A DNA stretch of 64,000 nt, from positions 42,342-106,341 of the forward strand of contig NZ_JBLWIS010000010.1 of the NCBI RefSeq assembly GCF_048381675.1. Direction: 5' to 3'. A program made the position numbers and the translations under genes. The notes under the pieces are model-generated. The model searched no databases, was not told the origin of the DNA, and saw only the letters and a program-made list of their open reading frames with translations. Of this stretch, positions 28,231 through 37,692 are shown piece after piece (the first letter of the stretch is position 1; each line of letters starts with the position of its first letter). The stretch comes from Advenella sp048381675 (lineage in GTDB: Bacteria > Pseudomonadota > Gammaproteobacteria > Burkholderiales > Burkholderiaceae_B).

Positions 28231-29064
28231 ATGGCAACAGCAGCCAAAAAAGCAGTCAAGAAACCTGCAGCCAAAACCGCTGCAACCAAAACGGTAGCCA
28301 AAAAAGCTACCGCCGTTAAAAAAACCGTTGCAGCTGAAACCCCAGCCGTGACCAAAACAGTCGTCAAGAAAGTCGCTGCTAAAAAAACCGTTGCAAAACC
28401 TGTTAGTAAAACAGCCGCTCCTGCCAAAAAAGCAGCCGCTAAAAAAGCTGCCCCCGCCACAAAGACAGTGGCAGCAAAAAAAACCACCGCTACAAAAACC
28501 GCAGCAGTGAAGAAAACAGCCGTCGCTAAAAAAGCGGCACCTGCCACAAAAACACCTGCAGCCACTAAAGCGGCACCCGCTAAAAAAGCAGTAGCTGCCA
28601 CTAAAGCCGCACCCGCCAAGAAAGCGGCACCCGCAAAAAAAACAGCAACAGCCACTAAAGCAGCAACAGCAAGCAAAGCTGCACCGGCAAAAAAAGCAGT
28701 AGCAGCCAAAAAGGCAGCGCCCGCCAAAAAAGCAGTAACGGCTACTAAAGCAGCACCTGCCAAGAAAGCGGCAAGCGCCACAAAAGCACCGGCAAAAAAA
28801 GCAGCAACCGCTGCTAAAGCCGCACCAGCGAAAAAAACCGTTGCCGCTGAAATCCCAGAGACAGAAGCTGCCGTCGCGCCCAAAGCAAGCGCCAAAACAG
28901 CTGCCAAAACAGGCACCAAAACTGCCGCAGCCAAAAAAGCACCCGCCGCCAAAAAAGCGGCAGTGAAAAAAACAGCTGCCAGCAAAAAAACCGCCGACGC
29001 TGCCGCCAAAACAGGCAGCAATAGCAACTCATCCTGGCCATTCCCAACCGGCAATCGCCCATAA
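28231..29064 (+). CDS. Histone H1-like Lys/Ala-rich DNA-binding protein
   Basis: The 277-residue product is almost entirely Ala, Lys, Pro and Thr, built from repeated units such as KAAPAKKA and ATKAAPAKK, like the tail of eukaryotic H1, Bordetella BpH1 and Pseudomonas AlgP. It should bind DNA without sequence specificity and help compact the nucleoid. The start ATG has CAAGGAG upstream. Repeats in DNA can slip, so length probably varies between strains. A terminator follows at 29083-29119. The palindromes upstream hint at regulation. Confidence 0.9.
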   Translation: MATAAKKAVKKPAAKTAATKTVAKKATAVKKTVAAETPAVTKTVVKKVAAKKTVAKPVSKTAAPAKKAAAKKAAPATKTVAAKKTTATKTAAVKKTAVAKKAAPATKTPAATKAAPAKKAVAATKAAPAKKAAPAKKTATATKAATASKAAPAKKAVAAKKAAPAKKAVTATKAAPAKKAASATKAPAKKAATAAKAAPAKKTVAAEIPETEAAVAPKASAKTAAKTGTKTAAAKKAPAAKKAAVKKTAASKKTADAAAKTGSNSNSSWPFPTGNRP

Positions 29065-29082
29065 TAGGTTGAAGTAATTGCA

Positions 29083-29119
29083 AAAGCCGTCTAAATTAAA
29101 CACTTAGACGGTTTTTTTT
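29083..29119 (+). terminator. Terminator after the H1-like gene
   Basis: CCGTCTAA (29087-29094) pairs with TTAGACGG (29104-29111) and is followed by eight T. Confidence 0.92.
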
Positions 29120-29135
29120 CGGTTTTTATTTTTAT

Positions 29136-29687
29136 ATGATCAATTCAATACTTAGTTTTTTACTCGGGACCTTCTTTTCCCTGTTTGTTTCTGCCCTATT
29201 AGTCAGGGCTTGGGTGTTCTGGACCAGGGTTCACCCCTTCAATCCTTATGTCATGATTGTTTATAAAGCAACCGACTGGCTGGTTCAGCCTGTTCGCAAA
29301 ATAATCCCGACCAGCAACAAAATAGACTGGACCAGCCTTGTGCTTGCATGGGTTTGTTCAATGTTGCATGTTTTCCTGGTTTTTTCGCTCACACCGGCCA
29401 ATGTCTACATCCAGACAACGCTGGCAACCCTGCCCCTGGTTGGTCTTTTCATGACCATCAAATGGGCACTTACATTGGTTTTATGGCTGTGTATTTTACA
29501 GGCAATATTATCGTGGGTCAGCCCCGCTTCACCCATCATGCCGTTGCTAAGGGCCCTGCTAGACCCAATGCTGAGTCCGATCCGGCGGTTGCTGCCCAGC
29601 ACCGGCGCTTTTGATTTTTCTCCGCTGGTGCTGATACTGATTACCCAGGTGCTGCAAATTGTTTTACAGCACCTGATGTTCGGGTAG
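29136..29687 (+). CDS. yggT: YggT family integral membrane protein
   Basis: The 183-residue protein contains the YggT domain twice, each with two membrane helices and the signature of the type NPYVMIVYKATDWLVQPVRKIIP / SPIMPLLRALLDPMLSPIRRLLP. The family is linked to osmotic stress and membrane organisation, but the function is not settled. Its stop lies 2 bp from that of the opposite-strand PfkB gene. Confidence 0.9.
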   Translation: MINSILSFLLGTFFSLFVSALLVRAWVFWTRVHPFNPYVMIVYKATDWLVQPVRKIIPTSNKIDWTSLVLAWVCSMLHVFLVFSLTPANVYIQTTLATLPLVGLFMTIKWALTLVLWLCILQAILSWVSPASPIMPLLRALLDPMLSPIRRLLPSTGAFDFSPLVLILITQVLQIVLQHLMFG

Positions 29688-29689
29688 CG

Positions 29690-30634
29690 TTACAAGGCCG
29701 GCAATGCCGTGCCAAATGCACTAATGAAACGTGAAGAAATTTCTTCACGGCTTAAAAAGTGATTCTGGGGGCCTTGCGAAGCAATCTTGATGGCCCCCAT
29801 CAAACTGCCCAGACGGCAGCAATCTTCCCAACCCCAGCCCTGCGACAAGCCATACAGCAAGCCTGCACGATGTGAATCACCACAACCGGTAGGATCGGTG
29901 ACGGCTTCCGCTTTTACCGGCGGTATGGCGATCTGGCTGCCATCATGATACAGATCCGAACCTTCGGCACCACGGGTAACCACCACTGCTTCAAGGTGCT
30001 CGGCAATTTGCGCCATGGTTTTTCCCATGCGTTGCTCAATTACCGATGCTTCATAATCATTGACAGTAAGCACATGGGCAAGGCCCAGCATACGTTCAAG
30101 ATCTGCCTTTTCGAAAAGCGGCATGGCCTGACCCAAGTCAAAAATAAATGGAATGCCGGCTTTGTTCAGATTTTCAGCATGGGCAAACATGCCATCTTTT
30201 GAGTCGGGTGCCACAATCCCCCACACCGCCTTTTCCTGACTGATGTCGTTGTCTGCCGACTGCATCATGGCACCGGGATGAAACGCGGCAATCTGGTTAC
30301 CATCGAGGTCTGTCGTGATATGGCACTGGGGCGTAAAGGCATCAGGCAAAACCTTGATGGCACGCGTATCAATACCCATGTCACGCATGCGCTGCAAATA
30401 CTCTGCAGCATCCTTGCCCACTGTAGCAACCGGCACCGGGTTGCCACCCAGCATGCGCAGGTTATAGGCAATATTTCCCGCGCAACCGCCATACTCTTTG
30501 CGCATGGTTGGCACAAAGAAAGAGACGCTGAGCGATTTTATATGTTCGGCAAGAATATGATCCTTGAAACGTCCCTCAAACAGGGTAATGGTATCAAACG
30601 CGACAGAACCGCATACCAGTACTGCATTACTCAT
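29690..30634 (-). CDS. PfkB family carbohydrate/nucleoside kinase (adenosine kinase-like)
   Basis: Ribokinase-fold kinase of 314 residues. The N-terminal sugar-site segment EYGGCAGNIAYNLRMLGG and the catalytic/anion-hole motif DPTGCGDSHRAGLLYGL are visible; the variant GCGDSHR instead of GAGDAF is typical of bacterial adenosine-kinase-like members. The substrate cannot be proven. It precedes no operon partner directly, but a DUF3426 gene lies 12 bp upstream on the same strand. Confidence 0.85.
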   Translation of the reverse strand: MSNAVLVCGSVAFDTITLFEGRFKDHILAEHIKSLSVSFFVPTMRKEYGGCAGNIAYNLRMLGGNPVPVATVGKDAAEYLQRMRDMGIDTRAIKVLPDAFTPQCHITTDLDGNQIAAFHPGAMMQSADNDISQEKAVWGIVAPDSKDGMFAHAENLNKAGIPFIFDLGQAMPLFEKADLERMLGLAHVLTVNDYEASVIEQRMGKTMAQIAEHLEAVVVTRGAEGSDLYHDGSQIAIPPVKAEAVTDPTGCGDSHRAGLLYGLSQGWGWEDCCRLGSLMGAIKIASQGPQNHFLSREEISSRFISAFGTALPAL

Positions 30635-30646
30635 GACAATTAAACC

Positions 30647-31627
30647 TTATGGATAAACTAAACTAAGTTCGAAACCGGACACAGCCACATTGAAAACGGC
30701 AAGCGGCACATTAATGAAGACCTCGGTACCCGGCTGGAATTTCTGCCCAAGCAGGTTGGCTTGCACATATTCTTGGGGCTCAAGGATTTTGGTAATTTCA
30801 ATCAGCCCCTGCTGGTTCTTTAAATGGATGACCAGCAAAGGCCAGACTTGTGCCCTGGCATCGTTATTGCGCAGGGTAAATTGCAAACGCAAGGCGGTCA
30901 CCCCTTCCTGGGGTTTGGCAGCCAAATCAGGCTTGAGAACCCAGTTTTTAAGTTGCAGGCTGGCCAGGTTTTTATCCGAGCCCAGTTCACAACCAGTCAC
31001 CTGGCAAATATGCTGCAGGGTTGGACGCAGGGAAGGCGCAATGTTAACCAGCTGGTTACGATACACCACCAGGCCTTGCCCAATCAGCGCAATGATCCCC
31101 AGGAAAATGCCCAGAATCCAGAAGATACTGGTATTACGCGGCTGATAACTGTCGGCCACATAATTTTCCGTGTCATCGACATCCATCCTCAGGGGTTCAT
31201 GATCATAAATCCCGGACGGCTCGTTATGAAGAATAATGGGCTCAGGTTCATCTTGCCAGGATTGGCCACCTAAACGGGGCTCTTTTGACTCGTTGCCGTA
31301 AATGCCAGCATCATGACTCATATGAAAATCGGGCTCATCTTGCAACACGGATGGCTCAGGCTGTTCCGCCAGATCCGGTTTCCTGGTTTCCCGATTATTT
31401 TCAGGATAAATATTGCTAACTTCATGCCCCGCAACGACCGGTTCTTCAGGCCATACCGCTTGTTCATGCTCAAGAACCGGAAAGTCATCCACCTCTTCAG
31501 GCAGCAGGGCTTCCTGGCCATTAAAAACATTCTTGCAAATGCCGCAACGAACCAGGCCATCCCGCAAGGCAAGCTGTTCTTCGGTAACGTTGAAAATGGT
31601 TTCACATTTCGTGCAACGGGTTCTCAT
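30647..31627 (-). CDS. Zinc-ribbon DUF3426 membrane protein
   Basis: The 326-residue product starts with an MJ0042-type zinc ribbon (CTKCETIFNV ... CGICKNVF), then a long acidic linker. One membrane helix follows (about residues 170-190), then the DUF3426 domain. It lies directly downstream of prmA (18-bp gap), as in Bordetella and relatives. Function is unknown; roles in envelope or regulation have been proposed for such proteins without proof here. Confidence 0.85.
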   Translation of the reverse strand: MRTRCTKCETIFNVTEEQLALRDGLVRCGICKNVFNGQEALLPEEVDDFPVLEHEQAVWPEEPVVAGHEVSNIYPENNRETRKPDLAEQPEPSVLQDEPDFHMSHDAGIYGNESKEPRLGGQSWQDEPEPIILHNEPSGIYDHEPLRMDVDDTENYVADSYQPRNTSIFWILGIFLGIIALIGQGLVVYRNQLVNIAPSLRPTLQHICQVTGCELGSDKNLASLQLKNWVLKPDLAAKPQEGVTALRLQFTLRNNDARAQVWPLLVIHLKNQQGLIEITKILEPQEYVQANLLGQKFQPGTEVFINVPLAVFNVAVSGFELSLVYP

Positions 31628-31645
31628 CGGAGTGATTCCTTGTGT

Positions 31646-32563
31646 TTATGCCCGCTGGCCATGTAGGCAAACCCAACCCTCATGGCTGCGCCAAACACTC
31701 ATTTTAATCCAGGGTGCATAAGCCTGTGCCACTTCATCGGCCTGGCGCTCCAACACACCAGACAGAACCAGGTGACCACCAGGTGCAACCCGGCCAGCCA
31801 ACATGGGTGCCAGTACTTTCAGCGGGTTTGACAGAATATTGGCCACTACCACGTCAAAAGTACCCGCTGCCAATCCATCAGGCAGGCAAACGTCAATTTC
31901 AACATCATTGGCCTGCGCATTGTAATGGGCTGACTGAACTGCCTGTTCATCAATATCGACACCAACAACCTGTGCCGCACCCAGCTTTTTGGCCACAATA
32001 GCTAAAATGCCTGAGCCACAACCATAATCCAGGACCTGCACATTGGCGGGCAGGCAAGCCTCAAGCCATTCGGTGCAAAGACGGGTGGTGGGATGGCTGC
32101 CGGTGCCAAAAGCCAGGCCAGGATCAAGCTCGACCAGAATGTTTTGCTGGCCATTTTCGGGCGACCCTTGTGGCACGATGGGATTATCCTTGTGCCAGCT
32201 GGGTACAATCCAGATCCGGCCCGCAATCTGGATCGGATCAAACTGTGATTGTGTCAGCCTTACCCAGTCCTCATCGGCCACTTCACGCAACAGGCTGTTA
32301 GCGGTGTAATCCACCCCGGTTTGCGCCTGCAATTGCGCCAGAAGGGCCTCGGGTTCAATGTCATCAGGCAACAGTGCCACCACCCTGTTATGTTTCCAGG
32401 CCTGCACTTCCGGTTCGGTACCCGGTTCGCCAAACAAAGGCTGTTCAATATCCGTATCGCGATCGGCATCTTCAACCGAAACCGACAAAACACCCTCTTC
32501 AAGCAACAGATCCGACAGTTGCTCAGCGTCATTTTCGGCACACATCAGCACCAGCTCACGCAT
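31646..32563 (-). CDS. prmA: Ribosomal protein L11 methyltransferase
   Basis: SAM-dependent methyltransferase that trimethylates L11. An N-terminal L11-binding domain is followed by the Rossmann domain with VLDYGCGSGILAIVAKKLGA and the catalytic-region NPP-like motif replaced by NILSNPL. Two ATG codons stand side by side (32566 and 32563); AGGAAAA is better spaced for the second. It is part of the aroQ-accB-accC-prmA-DUF3426 order. Confidence 0.94.
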   Translation of the reverse strand: MRELVLMCAENDAEQLSDLLLEEGVLSVSVEDADRDTDIEQPLFGEPGTEPEVQAWKHNRVVALLPDDIEPEALLAQLQAQTGVDYTANSLLREVADEDWVRLTQSQFDPIQIAGRIWIVPSWHKDNPIVPQGSPENGQQNILVELDPGLAFGTGSHPTTRLCTEWLEACLPANVQVLDYGCGSGILAIVAKKLGAAQVVGVDIDEQAVQSAHYNAQANDVEIDVCLPDGLAAGTFDVVVANILSNPLKVLAPMLAGRVAPGGHLVLSGVLERQADEVAQAYAPWIKMSVWRSHEGWVCLHGQRA

Positions 32564-32628
32564 CATTTTTCCTTATTATGAATTAAGCCGAGAATAATCT
32601 CGGCCTATTTGTTCGAAACATTGCAAAC

Positions 32629-33981
32629 TTATGCTTTACCACGTTCGCTTAACTTGTGTTCCAGATAGTGAATACTGGTTCCACCGTCAGCAAAATTGGT
32701 ATCGGACATAAGATCACGATGCAACGGGATATTGGTTTGAATACCCTCTACCGCCATTTCAGACAACGCAATTTTCATGCGGGCAATTGCCTGATCCCGT
32801 GTATCGCCAAAAGTGATTAACTTGGCAATCATGGAGTCGTAGTTTGGCGGCACTTTGTAACCGGTAAACACGTGGGAATCAAGCCTTACGCCAGGACCAC
32901 CCGGTGTATGCCAGCTGGTAATCAGGCCAGGGCTTGGCATGAACGAGTAAGGATCTTCGGCGTTGATACGGCATTCAAGCGCATGGCCCCTGAACTGGAT
33001 ATCCTTTTGTTTCAGCTTGAACGGTTCGCCGGCGGCAATGAAAATTTGCTGCTGGACCAGATCAATACCGGTAATACACTCGGTAACGGTATGCTCAACC
33101 TGAATACGGGTATTCATTTCAATGAAATAGAACTCACCGTTTTCATAGAGGAATTCGAACGTACCTGCACCACGGTATGAAATGCGACGGCAGGCATCAG
33201 CGCAGCGCTCACCGATTTTTTCAATCAGCTTGCGGGGAATGCCAGGTGCCGGTGCCTCTTCAATGACTTTCTGGTGACGGCGCTGCATGGAGCAATCACG
33301 CTCTCCCAGCCAAATCGCTTCCTTGTGGCCATCAGCCAATACCTGGATCTCGATATGCCTTGGGTTCTCGAGATACTTTTCCATATAGACTTCAGGGTTA
33401 TTGAAAGCTGCCTGGGCTTCGGCCTTGGTCATTTGCACAGCCGTCAACAGCGCGGCTTCGGTATGGACAACCCGCATGCCACGACCGCCACCACCACCGG
33501 CAGCCTTGATGATAACCGGATAGCCAATTTCACGGGCCGTTTTCAACACGTATTCATTGTCGTCAGGCAAGGCACCTTCAGAGCCGGGAACAACCGGCAC
33601 ACCCGCTTCAATCATGGCTTTTTTGGCGCTGACCTTGTCTCCCATCATGCGAATGGTTTCAGGACGCGGGCCAATAAAAACAAAACCGCTGCGCTCGACA
33701 CGCTGGGCAAAATCGGCGTTTTCAGCTAAAAAACCGTAACCGGGATGAATGGCTTCAGCATCGGTGACTTCGGCGGCTGAAATAATGGCCGGCATATGAA
33801 GATAGCTTTGCTGGGGCGATGCAGGACCGATGCAGACAGACTCATCAGCCAGCCGCACGTATTTTGCATCGCGATCAGCTTCGGAATGCACGACAACGGT
33901 TTTGATTCCCAGTTCCCGGCATGCCCGCTGGATTCGCAGTGCAATTTCACCACGATTCGCAATAAGAATTTTTTCAAACAT
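32629..33981 (-). CDS. accC: Biotin carboxylase subunit of acetyl-CoA carboxylase
   Basis: Carboxylates biotin on AccB, the first step of fatty acid synthesis. The start MFEKILIANRGEIALR, the glycine loop KAAGGGGGRGM and the catalytic region EMNTRIQVEHTVTE are all intact. The ATG at 33981 is 1 bp after the accB stop, so translation is probably coupled. Length is 450 residues, normal. Confidence 0.97.
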   Translation of the reverse strand: MFEKILIANRGEIALRIQRACRELGIKTVVVHSEADRDAKYVRLADESVCIGPASPQQSYLHMPAIISAAEVTDAEAIHPGYGFLAENADFAQRVERSGFVFIGPRPETIRMMGDKVSAKKAMIEAGVPVVPGSEGALPDDNEYVLKTAREIGYPVIIKAAGGGGGRGMRVVHTEAALLTAVQMTKAEAQAAFNNPEVYMEKYLENPRHIEIQVLADGHKEAIWLGERDCSMQRRHQKVIEEAPAPGIPRKLIEKIGERCADACRRISYRGAGTFEFLYENGEFYFIEMNTRIQVEHTVTECITGIDLVQQQIFIAAGEPFKLKQKDIQFRGHALECRINAEDPYSFMPSPGLITSWHTPGGPGVRLDSHVFTGYKVPPNYDSMIAKLITFGDTRDQAIARMKIALSEMAVEGIQTNIPLHRDLMSDTNFADGGTSIHYLEHKLSERGKA

Positions 33982-33982
33982 A

Positions 33983-34435
33983 TCAGGCAATCACGAAGAG
34001 AGGTTGGCCAAATTCAACAGGTTCGCCGTTTTCAACCAGAATTTCCTTGATAACGCCGGTTTTGTCCGCTTCAATTTCATTCAGCAGCTTCATTGCTTCG
34101 ATAATGCACAGTGAATCGCCTTCTTTCACGCTGGCGCCCACTTCAACGAAAGCGGGTGCATTCGGATTGGGTGCACGGTAGAAAGTGCCCACCATAGGTG
34201 CCTTGACGATGTGGCCGGTAATGACCGGTTCGGCACTGGCTGCAGGCGCTGCGGCAGGTGCGGCGGCAACAGGTGCGACAGCCACGGCTGCACCTGGCGC
34301 AGCAACGGGTGCAACGGGTTGCACTTGCGAGAATTTGACGATACGAACTTTACCTTCGCCTTCTGTAATTTCCAATTCAGCGATTCCTGACTCGGCAACA
34401 AGGTCGATAAGGGTTTTTAGTTTTCTAAGATCCAT
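33983..34435 (-). CDS. accB: Biotin carboxyl carrier protein of acetyl-CoA carboxylase
   Basis: 150-residue carrier. The N-terminal MDLRKLKTLIDLVAESG is diagnostic. A Pro/Ala-rich linker lies at about residues 45-75, and the biotin attachment site is EAMKLLNE near the C-terminus. The frame is open to 34489, but the ATG at 34435 is the family start. It is upstream of and coupled to accC; aroQ is 57 bp further upstream. Confidence 0.96.
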   Translation of the reverse strand: MDLRKLKTLIDLVAESGIAELEITEGEGKVRIVKFSQVQPVAPVAAPGAAVAVAPVAAAPAAAPAASAEPVITGHIVKAPMVGTFYRAPNPNAPAFVEVGASVKEGDSLCIIEAMKLLNEIEADKTGVIKEILVENGEPVEFGQPLFVIA

Positions 34436-34492
34436 AACAATTTCCGGTTGGAGGTGTTTAGTTAAGTCGGTTTGCAATGATAAACGCAAACG

Positions 34493-34933
34493 TCATTTTA
34501 AATAATGTTTTGCCGCATAATACATGGCTGCCGTGTACCCGTAAGCCCCCAGGCCGCAAATGACTGCGACAGCCTTGTCTGACAGGTAAGAATTGTGACG
34601 AAATGCTTCGCGCTGGTGCACATTTGAAATATGCACTTCGATGAACGGAATATTGACTCCGGCCAAGGCATCGCGAATGGCTACACTGGTATGGGTATAG
34701 GCACCGGCATTGATAATAATGAAATCGATATTGCCCATGGCCTGCTGAATGCGATCGACGAGACCACCTTCATGGTTGCTTTGGTAAAATTCGCAGCGCA
34801 CGCCCAAGCTGGCGGCCGTTTCTGCCAGTTCACGGTTGATATCAACCAAGGTGAGACTGCCATAAATTTCAGGCTCTCGTGTACCAAGCAAATTAAGGTT
34901 GGGCCCGTTAATAATAAGCAAGTTTCGAGTCAT
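34493..34933 (-). CDS. aroQ: 3-dehydroquinate dehydratase, type II
   Basis: Third step of the shikimate pathway. Motifs include the start LLIINGPNLNLLGTREPEIYG with the catalytic Tyr, NPGAYTHTS-type segment NAGAYTHTSVAIRDAL, and the His in EVHISN. 146 residues, full length. It leads the aroQ-accB-accC group, an order seen in many beta- and gammaproteobacteria. Confidence 0.96.
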   Translation of the reverse strand: MTRNLLIINGPNLNLLGTREPEIYGSLTLVDINRELAETAASLGVRCEFYQSNHEGGLVDRIQQAMGNIDFIIINAGAYTHTSVAIRDALAGVNIPFIEVHISNVHQREAFRHNSYLSDKAVAVICGLGAYGYTAAMYYAAKHYLK

Positions 34934-35022
34934 TTAACATATTATACAAACAAATAAACTCGTATTTAACGTTAAATTCTTGCTTTTGTCTATTAAATTA
35001 TCATATTCTTGCATATTCGAAA

Positions 35023-35556
35023 TCAGCTTGAAAGTGTTTTAAGTATTTGTTCAAGCTCATCTTTTTTAATCTGGCCAAGAATTTTGTACCTGAGTTTGCC
35101 ACCGGCTTCAAAGATCAGGGTAAACGGCAAACCACCCGATTTGTTACCGAGCTTTTTCATTAGGCTAATGCTACCCATGCCGGCGACCAGCAGGGGATAG
35201 GAAACTTTGACTTTTTCTTCGAATTTGCGCATGTTGCGTTCGGTGTCAGCGGCAAAGCCCACAAAATTGACATCCGGATAAGCCTGGTGCAAGGCCTCAA
35301 GATCGGGCATTTCCTTGACGCAAGGCGGGCACCAGGTGGCCCAGAAATTAAGCACCAGCGGCTTTTCGGTATATTCCCGAACGGTATGTGCCTGCCCGGT
35401 CATGTCAGGAACGGAAAGGTCAAACAGATTGGCCAAGGCCTCTGCTGACACATCGTCAATTTCAGAAGAGCTGCCGGCCTGCAACGCCATGGCCCTGACA
35501 GCTGGCAATAACAGCAGGAAACCGCCTGCCATTTTTAGCATGTTTCTACGTTTCAT
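35023..35556 (-). CDS. TlpA/ResA-type thioredoxin-like protein
   Basis: Periplasmic, probably membrane-anchored or secreted, thiol-disulfide protein of 177 residues. A signal segment (MKRRNMLKMAGGFLLLLPA) precedes a TlpA fold with the redox motif WATWCPPC and the cis-Pro region GLPFTLI. It may act in cytochrome c maturation or disulfide reduction. It stands alone, opposite mpl. Confidence 0.9.
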   Translation of the reverse strand: MKRRNMLKMAGGFLLLLPAVRAMALQAGSSSEIDDVSAEALANLFDLSVPDMTGQAHTVREYTEKPLVLNFWATWCPPCVKEMPDLEALHQAYPDVNFVGFAADTERNMRKFEEKVKVSYPLLVAGMGSISLMKKLGNKSGGLPFTLIFEAGGKLRYKILGQIKKDELEQILKTLSS

Positions 35557-35699
35557 TGAAATTCCGCTTTTAAAACAATGACTGTTTTTAACACAGATCG
35601 CCGTCCGGCTCCATGAGCCAAATCATCTTTTAATCTTTTCAGCGTTTTTTCGGCAAGATTAGCGGCAGAAAACACTTAAAATACCGGCAGGAGAGTTTT

Positions 35700-37076
35700 A
35701 TGCATATTCATATTCTAGGTATTTGCGGTACATTCATGGGCGGTCTTGCCCTGATTGCCCGCTCGGCAGGTCACAAAGTGACCGGTTGTGATGCAGGCGT
35801 TTATCCGCCCATGAGCACCCAGTTGCAAGAACAGGGCATTGAACTGATCGAAGGTTTCGATGCCAGCCAGACGGAACTGAATCCCGACCTGTTCATCGTC
35901 GGGAACGTAATTTCCCGAGGCAATCCGCTCATGGAAGCCATTCTGGAGCAAGGCAAGCCTTATATCTCGGGCCCCCAATGGCTGGGCGACCATGTGCTTC
36001 AGTCACAACACGTGCTTTCCGTCGCCGGCACCCATGGCAAAACCACCACCAGCTCCATGCTCGCATGGATTCTTGAACACACCGGCCTGAAACCCAACTT
36101 CCTGATTGGCGGCATTGCCCACGATCTGCAGGTATCTGCCCGCTTCAATCCTGAAAACAAGTATTTTGTGATTGAGGCCGATGAATATGACACTGCCTTT
36201 TTCGACAAACGCTCGAAATTTGTTCATTACCACTCCCGTACCGCCGTCCTGAACAACCTGGAATTTGACCACGCCGACATTTTCCCCGACCTGGCTGCGA
36301 TTGAAACCCAATTTCATCACCTGGTGCGTACGGTTCCAGGCTCGGGCCGCATTATTTATCCTGCCCAAGATGAAGCCCTGCAACGGGTACTGGCTCGGGG
36401 TTGCTGGTCTGGCACCGACACCTTTGGTCCCGGCGCCCATTGGCAATATGCCAATCATGATGCCGCCGGCACCCGTTTTGACATTATTTACCAGAACCAG
36501 GTTGTGGCTCACATCAACTGGCAACACAATGGCATTCATAACATGAACAATGCCCTGGCTGCCATTGCCGCCGCCCATCATATCGGCATTTCCGCAGAAC
36601 AGTCTGCCCTTGCCTTGAACTGTTTCCAGGGCATCCGCCGGCGCATGGAGCTGCGGGCAAACGTCCATGATATCCATGTGTATGACGATTTTGCCCATCA
36701 TCCCACCGCCATCGAAACCACGCTGGCAGGCCTGCGTAACCAGGTTGGCCAACAACGCATTCTGGCCGTGCTTGAACCCCGCTCCAACACCATGAAACTG
36801 GGTACCATGGCAGCCCGCCTGCCCGAGTCACTGGCGCAAGCCGACCTTGTTTTCTGCTTTGGTGCCAAAGAAGGCAAACATGCCTTGGGCTGGGATCCCA
36901 AAACCGTTTTTGCCGGCATGCAGGAACGGGCCAGCGCCCACGAGAATCTTGAGGATTTGACGACTGCAGTCATGCAACAGGCACAACCAGGCGACCATAT
37001 TCTCATCATGAGCAATGGCGGCTTTGGCGGATTTCACGATAAACTGATTGCCGCCCTGCAACAAAAATTTACCTGA
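35700..37076 (+). CDS. mpl: UDP-N-acetylmuramate:L-alanyl-gamma-D-glutamyl-meso-diaminopimelate ligase
   Basis: Reuses murein tripeptide by ligating it to UDP-MurNAc. A Mur-ligase fold with HIHILGICGTFMGGLALIAR at the start, the P-loop SVAGTHGKTTTSSMLAW, and the EADEYDTAFFDKRSKF motif identify Mpl rather than MurC. 458 residues. With anmK it represents cell-wall recycling in this window. yqiA follows. Confidence 0.95.
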   Translation: MHIHILGICGTFMGGLALIARSAGHKVTGCDAGVYPPMSTQLQEQGIELIEGFDASQTELNPDLFIVGNVISRGNPLMEAILEQGKPYISGPQWLGDHVLQSQHVLSVAGTHGKTTTSSMLAWILEHTGLKPNFLIGGIAHDLQVSARFNPENKYFVIEADEYDTAFFDKRSKFVHYHSRTAVLNNLEFDHADIFPDLAAIETQFHHLVRTVPGSGRIIYPAQDEALQRVLARGCWSGTDTFGPGAHWQYANHDAAGTRFDIIYQNQVVAHINWQHNGIHNMNNALAAIAAAHHIGISAEQSALALNCFQGIRRRMELRANVHDIHVYDDFAHHPTAIETTLAGLRNQVGQQRILAVLEPRSNTMKLGTMAARLPESLAQADLVFCFGAKEGKHALGWDPKTVFAGMQERASAHENLEDLTTAVMQQAQPGDHILIMSNGGFGGFHDKLIAALQQKFT

Positions 37077-37098
37077 TCACTTTGCCGCCTTTTTTCAT

Positions 37099-37680
37099 AT
37101 GATTCTGTATTTACATGGTTTTCGATCTTCGTCTTTATCGGCCAAATCACAGCTCATGCAACAGGCAATGGCCAGCCGGGGGTTAAGCCATGCCTTCGCT
37201 GGCCCGGACCTGCCGGTTTCGCCCAAACAGGCCATTGAACTGGCCCTGGCCACCGCTCGCCAGCTCAGCGAGGGCCAGGACATTCACCAGCTTACCGTGA
37301 TTGGTTCATCACTGGGCGGATACTATGCAACCTGGCTGGCCAACGAACTTGATTGCAAGGCAGTCCTTGTCAACCCATGTATTTATGCCTCGCGAGACCT
37401 GTCCACCCAACTTGGCCCCATGACGTGCTTTCATAGCGATGAACCCTTCGAACTGAAAGCGGCGCATATCAGGGAGCTGGCCAATCTGTTCGTACCGGAA
37501 ATCAGGCATCCGGAAAAATTTTTCCTGCTGGCCCGCATGGCTGACGAAGTGCTGGACTGGCAGGAAATGCAAAATCGCTATCTTGGCGCAAAACAATTAA
37601 TTATTCCCGGTGGGGACCACGGTTTTTCAGATTTTGAAAAATATATTCCCCAGGTCCTGGACTTTGCCTTAAACAATTAG
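37099..37680 (+). CDS. YqiA/YcfP-type esterase
   Basis: Small alpha/beta hydrolase (193 residues from the ATG at 37099). MILYLHGFRSSSLSAKS at the start and GSSLGGYYATWLA with the nucleophile Ser are characteristic; the C-terminal His is in GGDHGFSDF. The physiological substrate is unknown. An upstream in-frame start at 37048 would overlap mpl and lacks homology, so it was not used. It is 22 bp after mpl. Confidence 0.88.
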   Translation: MILYLHGFRSSSLSAKSQLMQQAMASRGLSHAFAGPDLPVSPKQAIELALATARQLSEGQDIHQLTVIGSSLGGYYATWLANELDCKAVLVNPCIYASRDLSTQLGPMTCFHSDEPFELKAAHIRELANLFVPEIRHPEKFFLLARMADEVLDWQEMQNRYLGAKQLIIPGGDHGFSDFEKYIPQVLDFALNN

Positions 37681-37692
37681 GAACAAAACTCA

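Noticed and set aside
28188..29054. 288-residue open frame antisense to the H1-like gene
   Set aside because: It is a by-product of the Lys/Ala codon repeats read backwards (an Ala/Val/Phe-rich peptide).
28231..29064. CRISPR-like repeat array
   Set aside because: The repeats are in-frame coding units of the H1-like protein with no constant spacer length.
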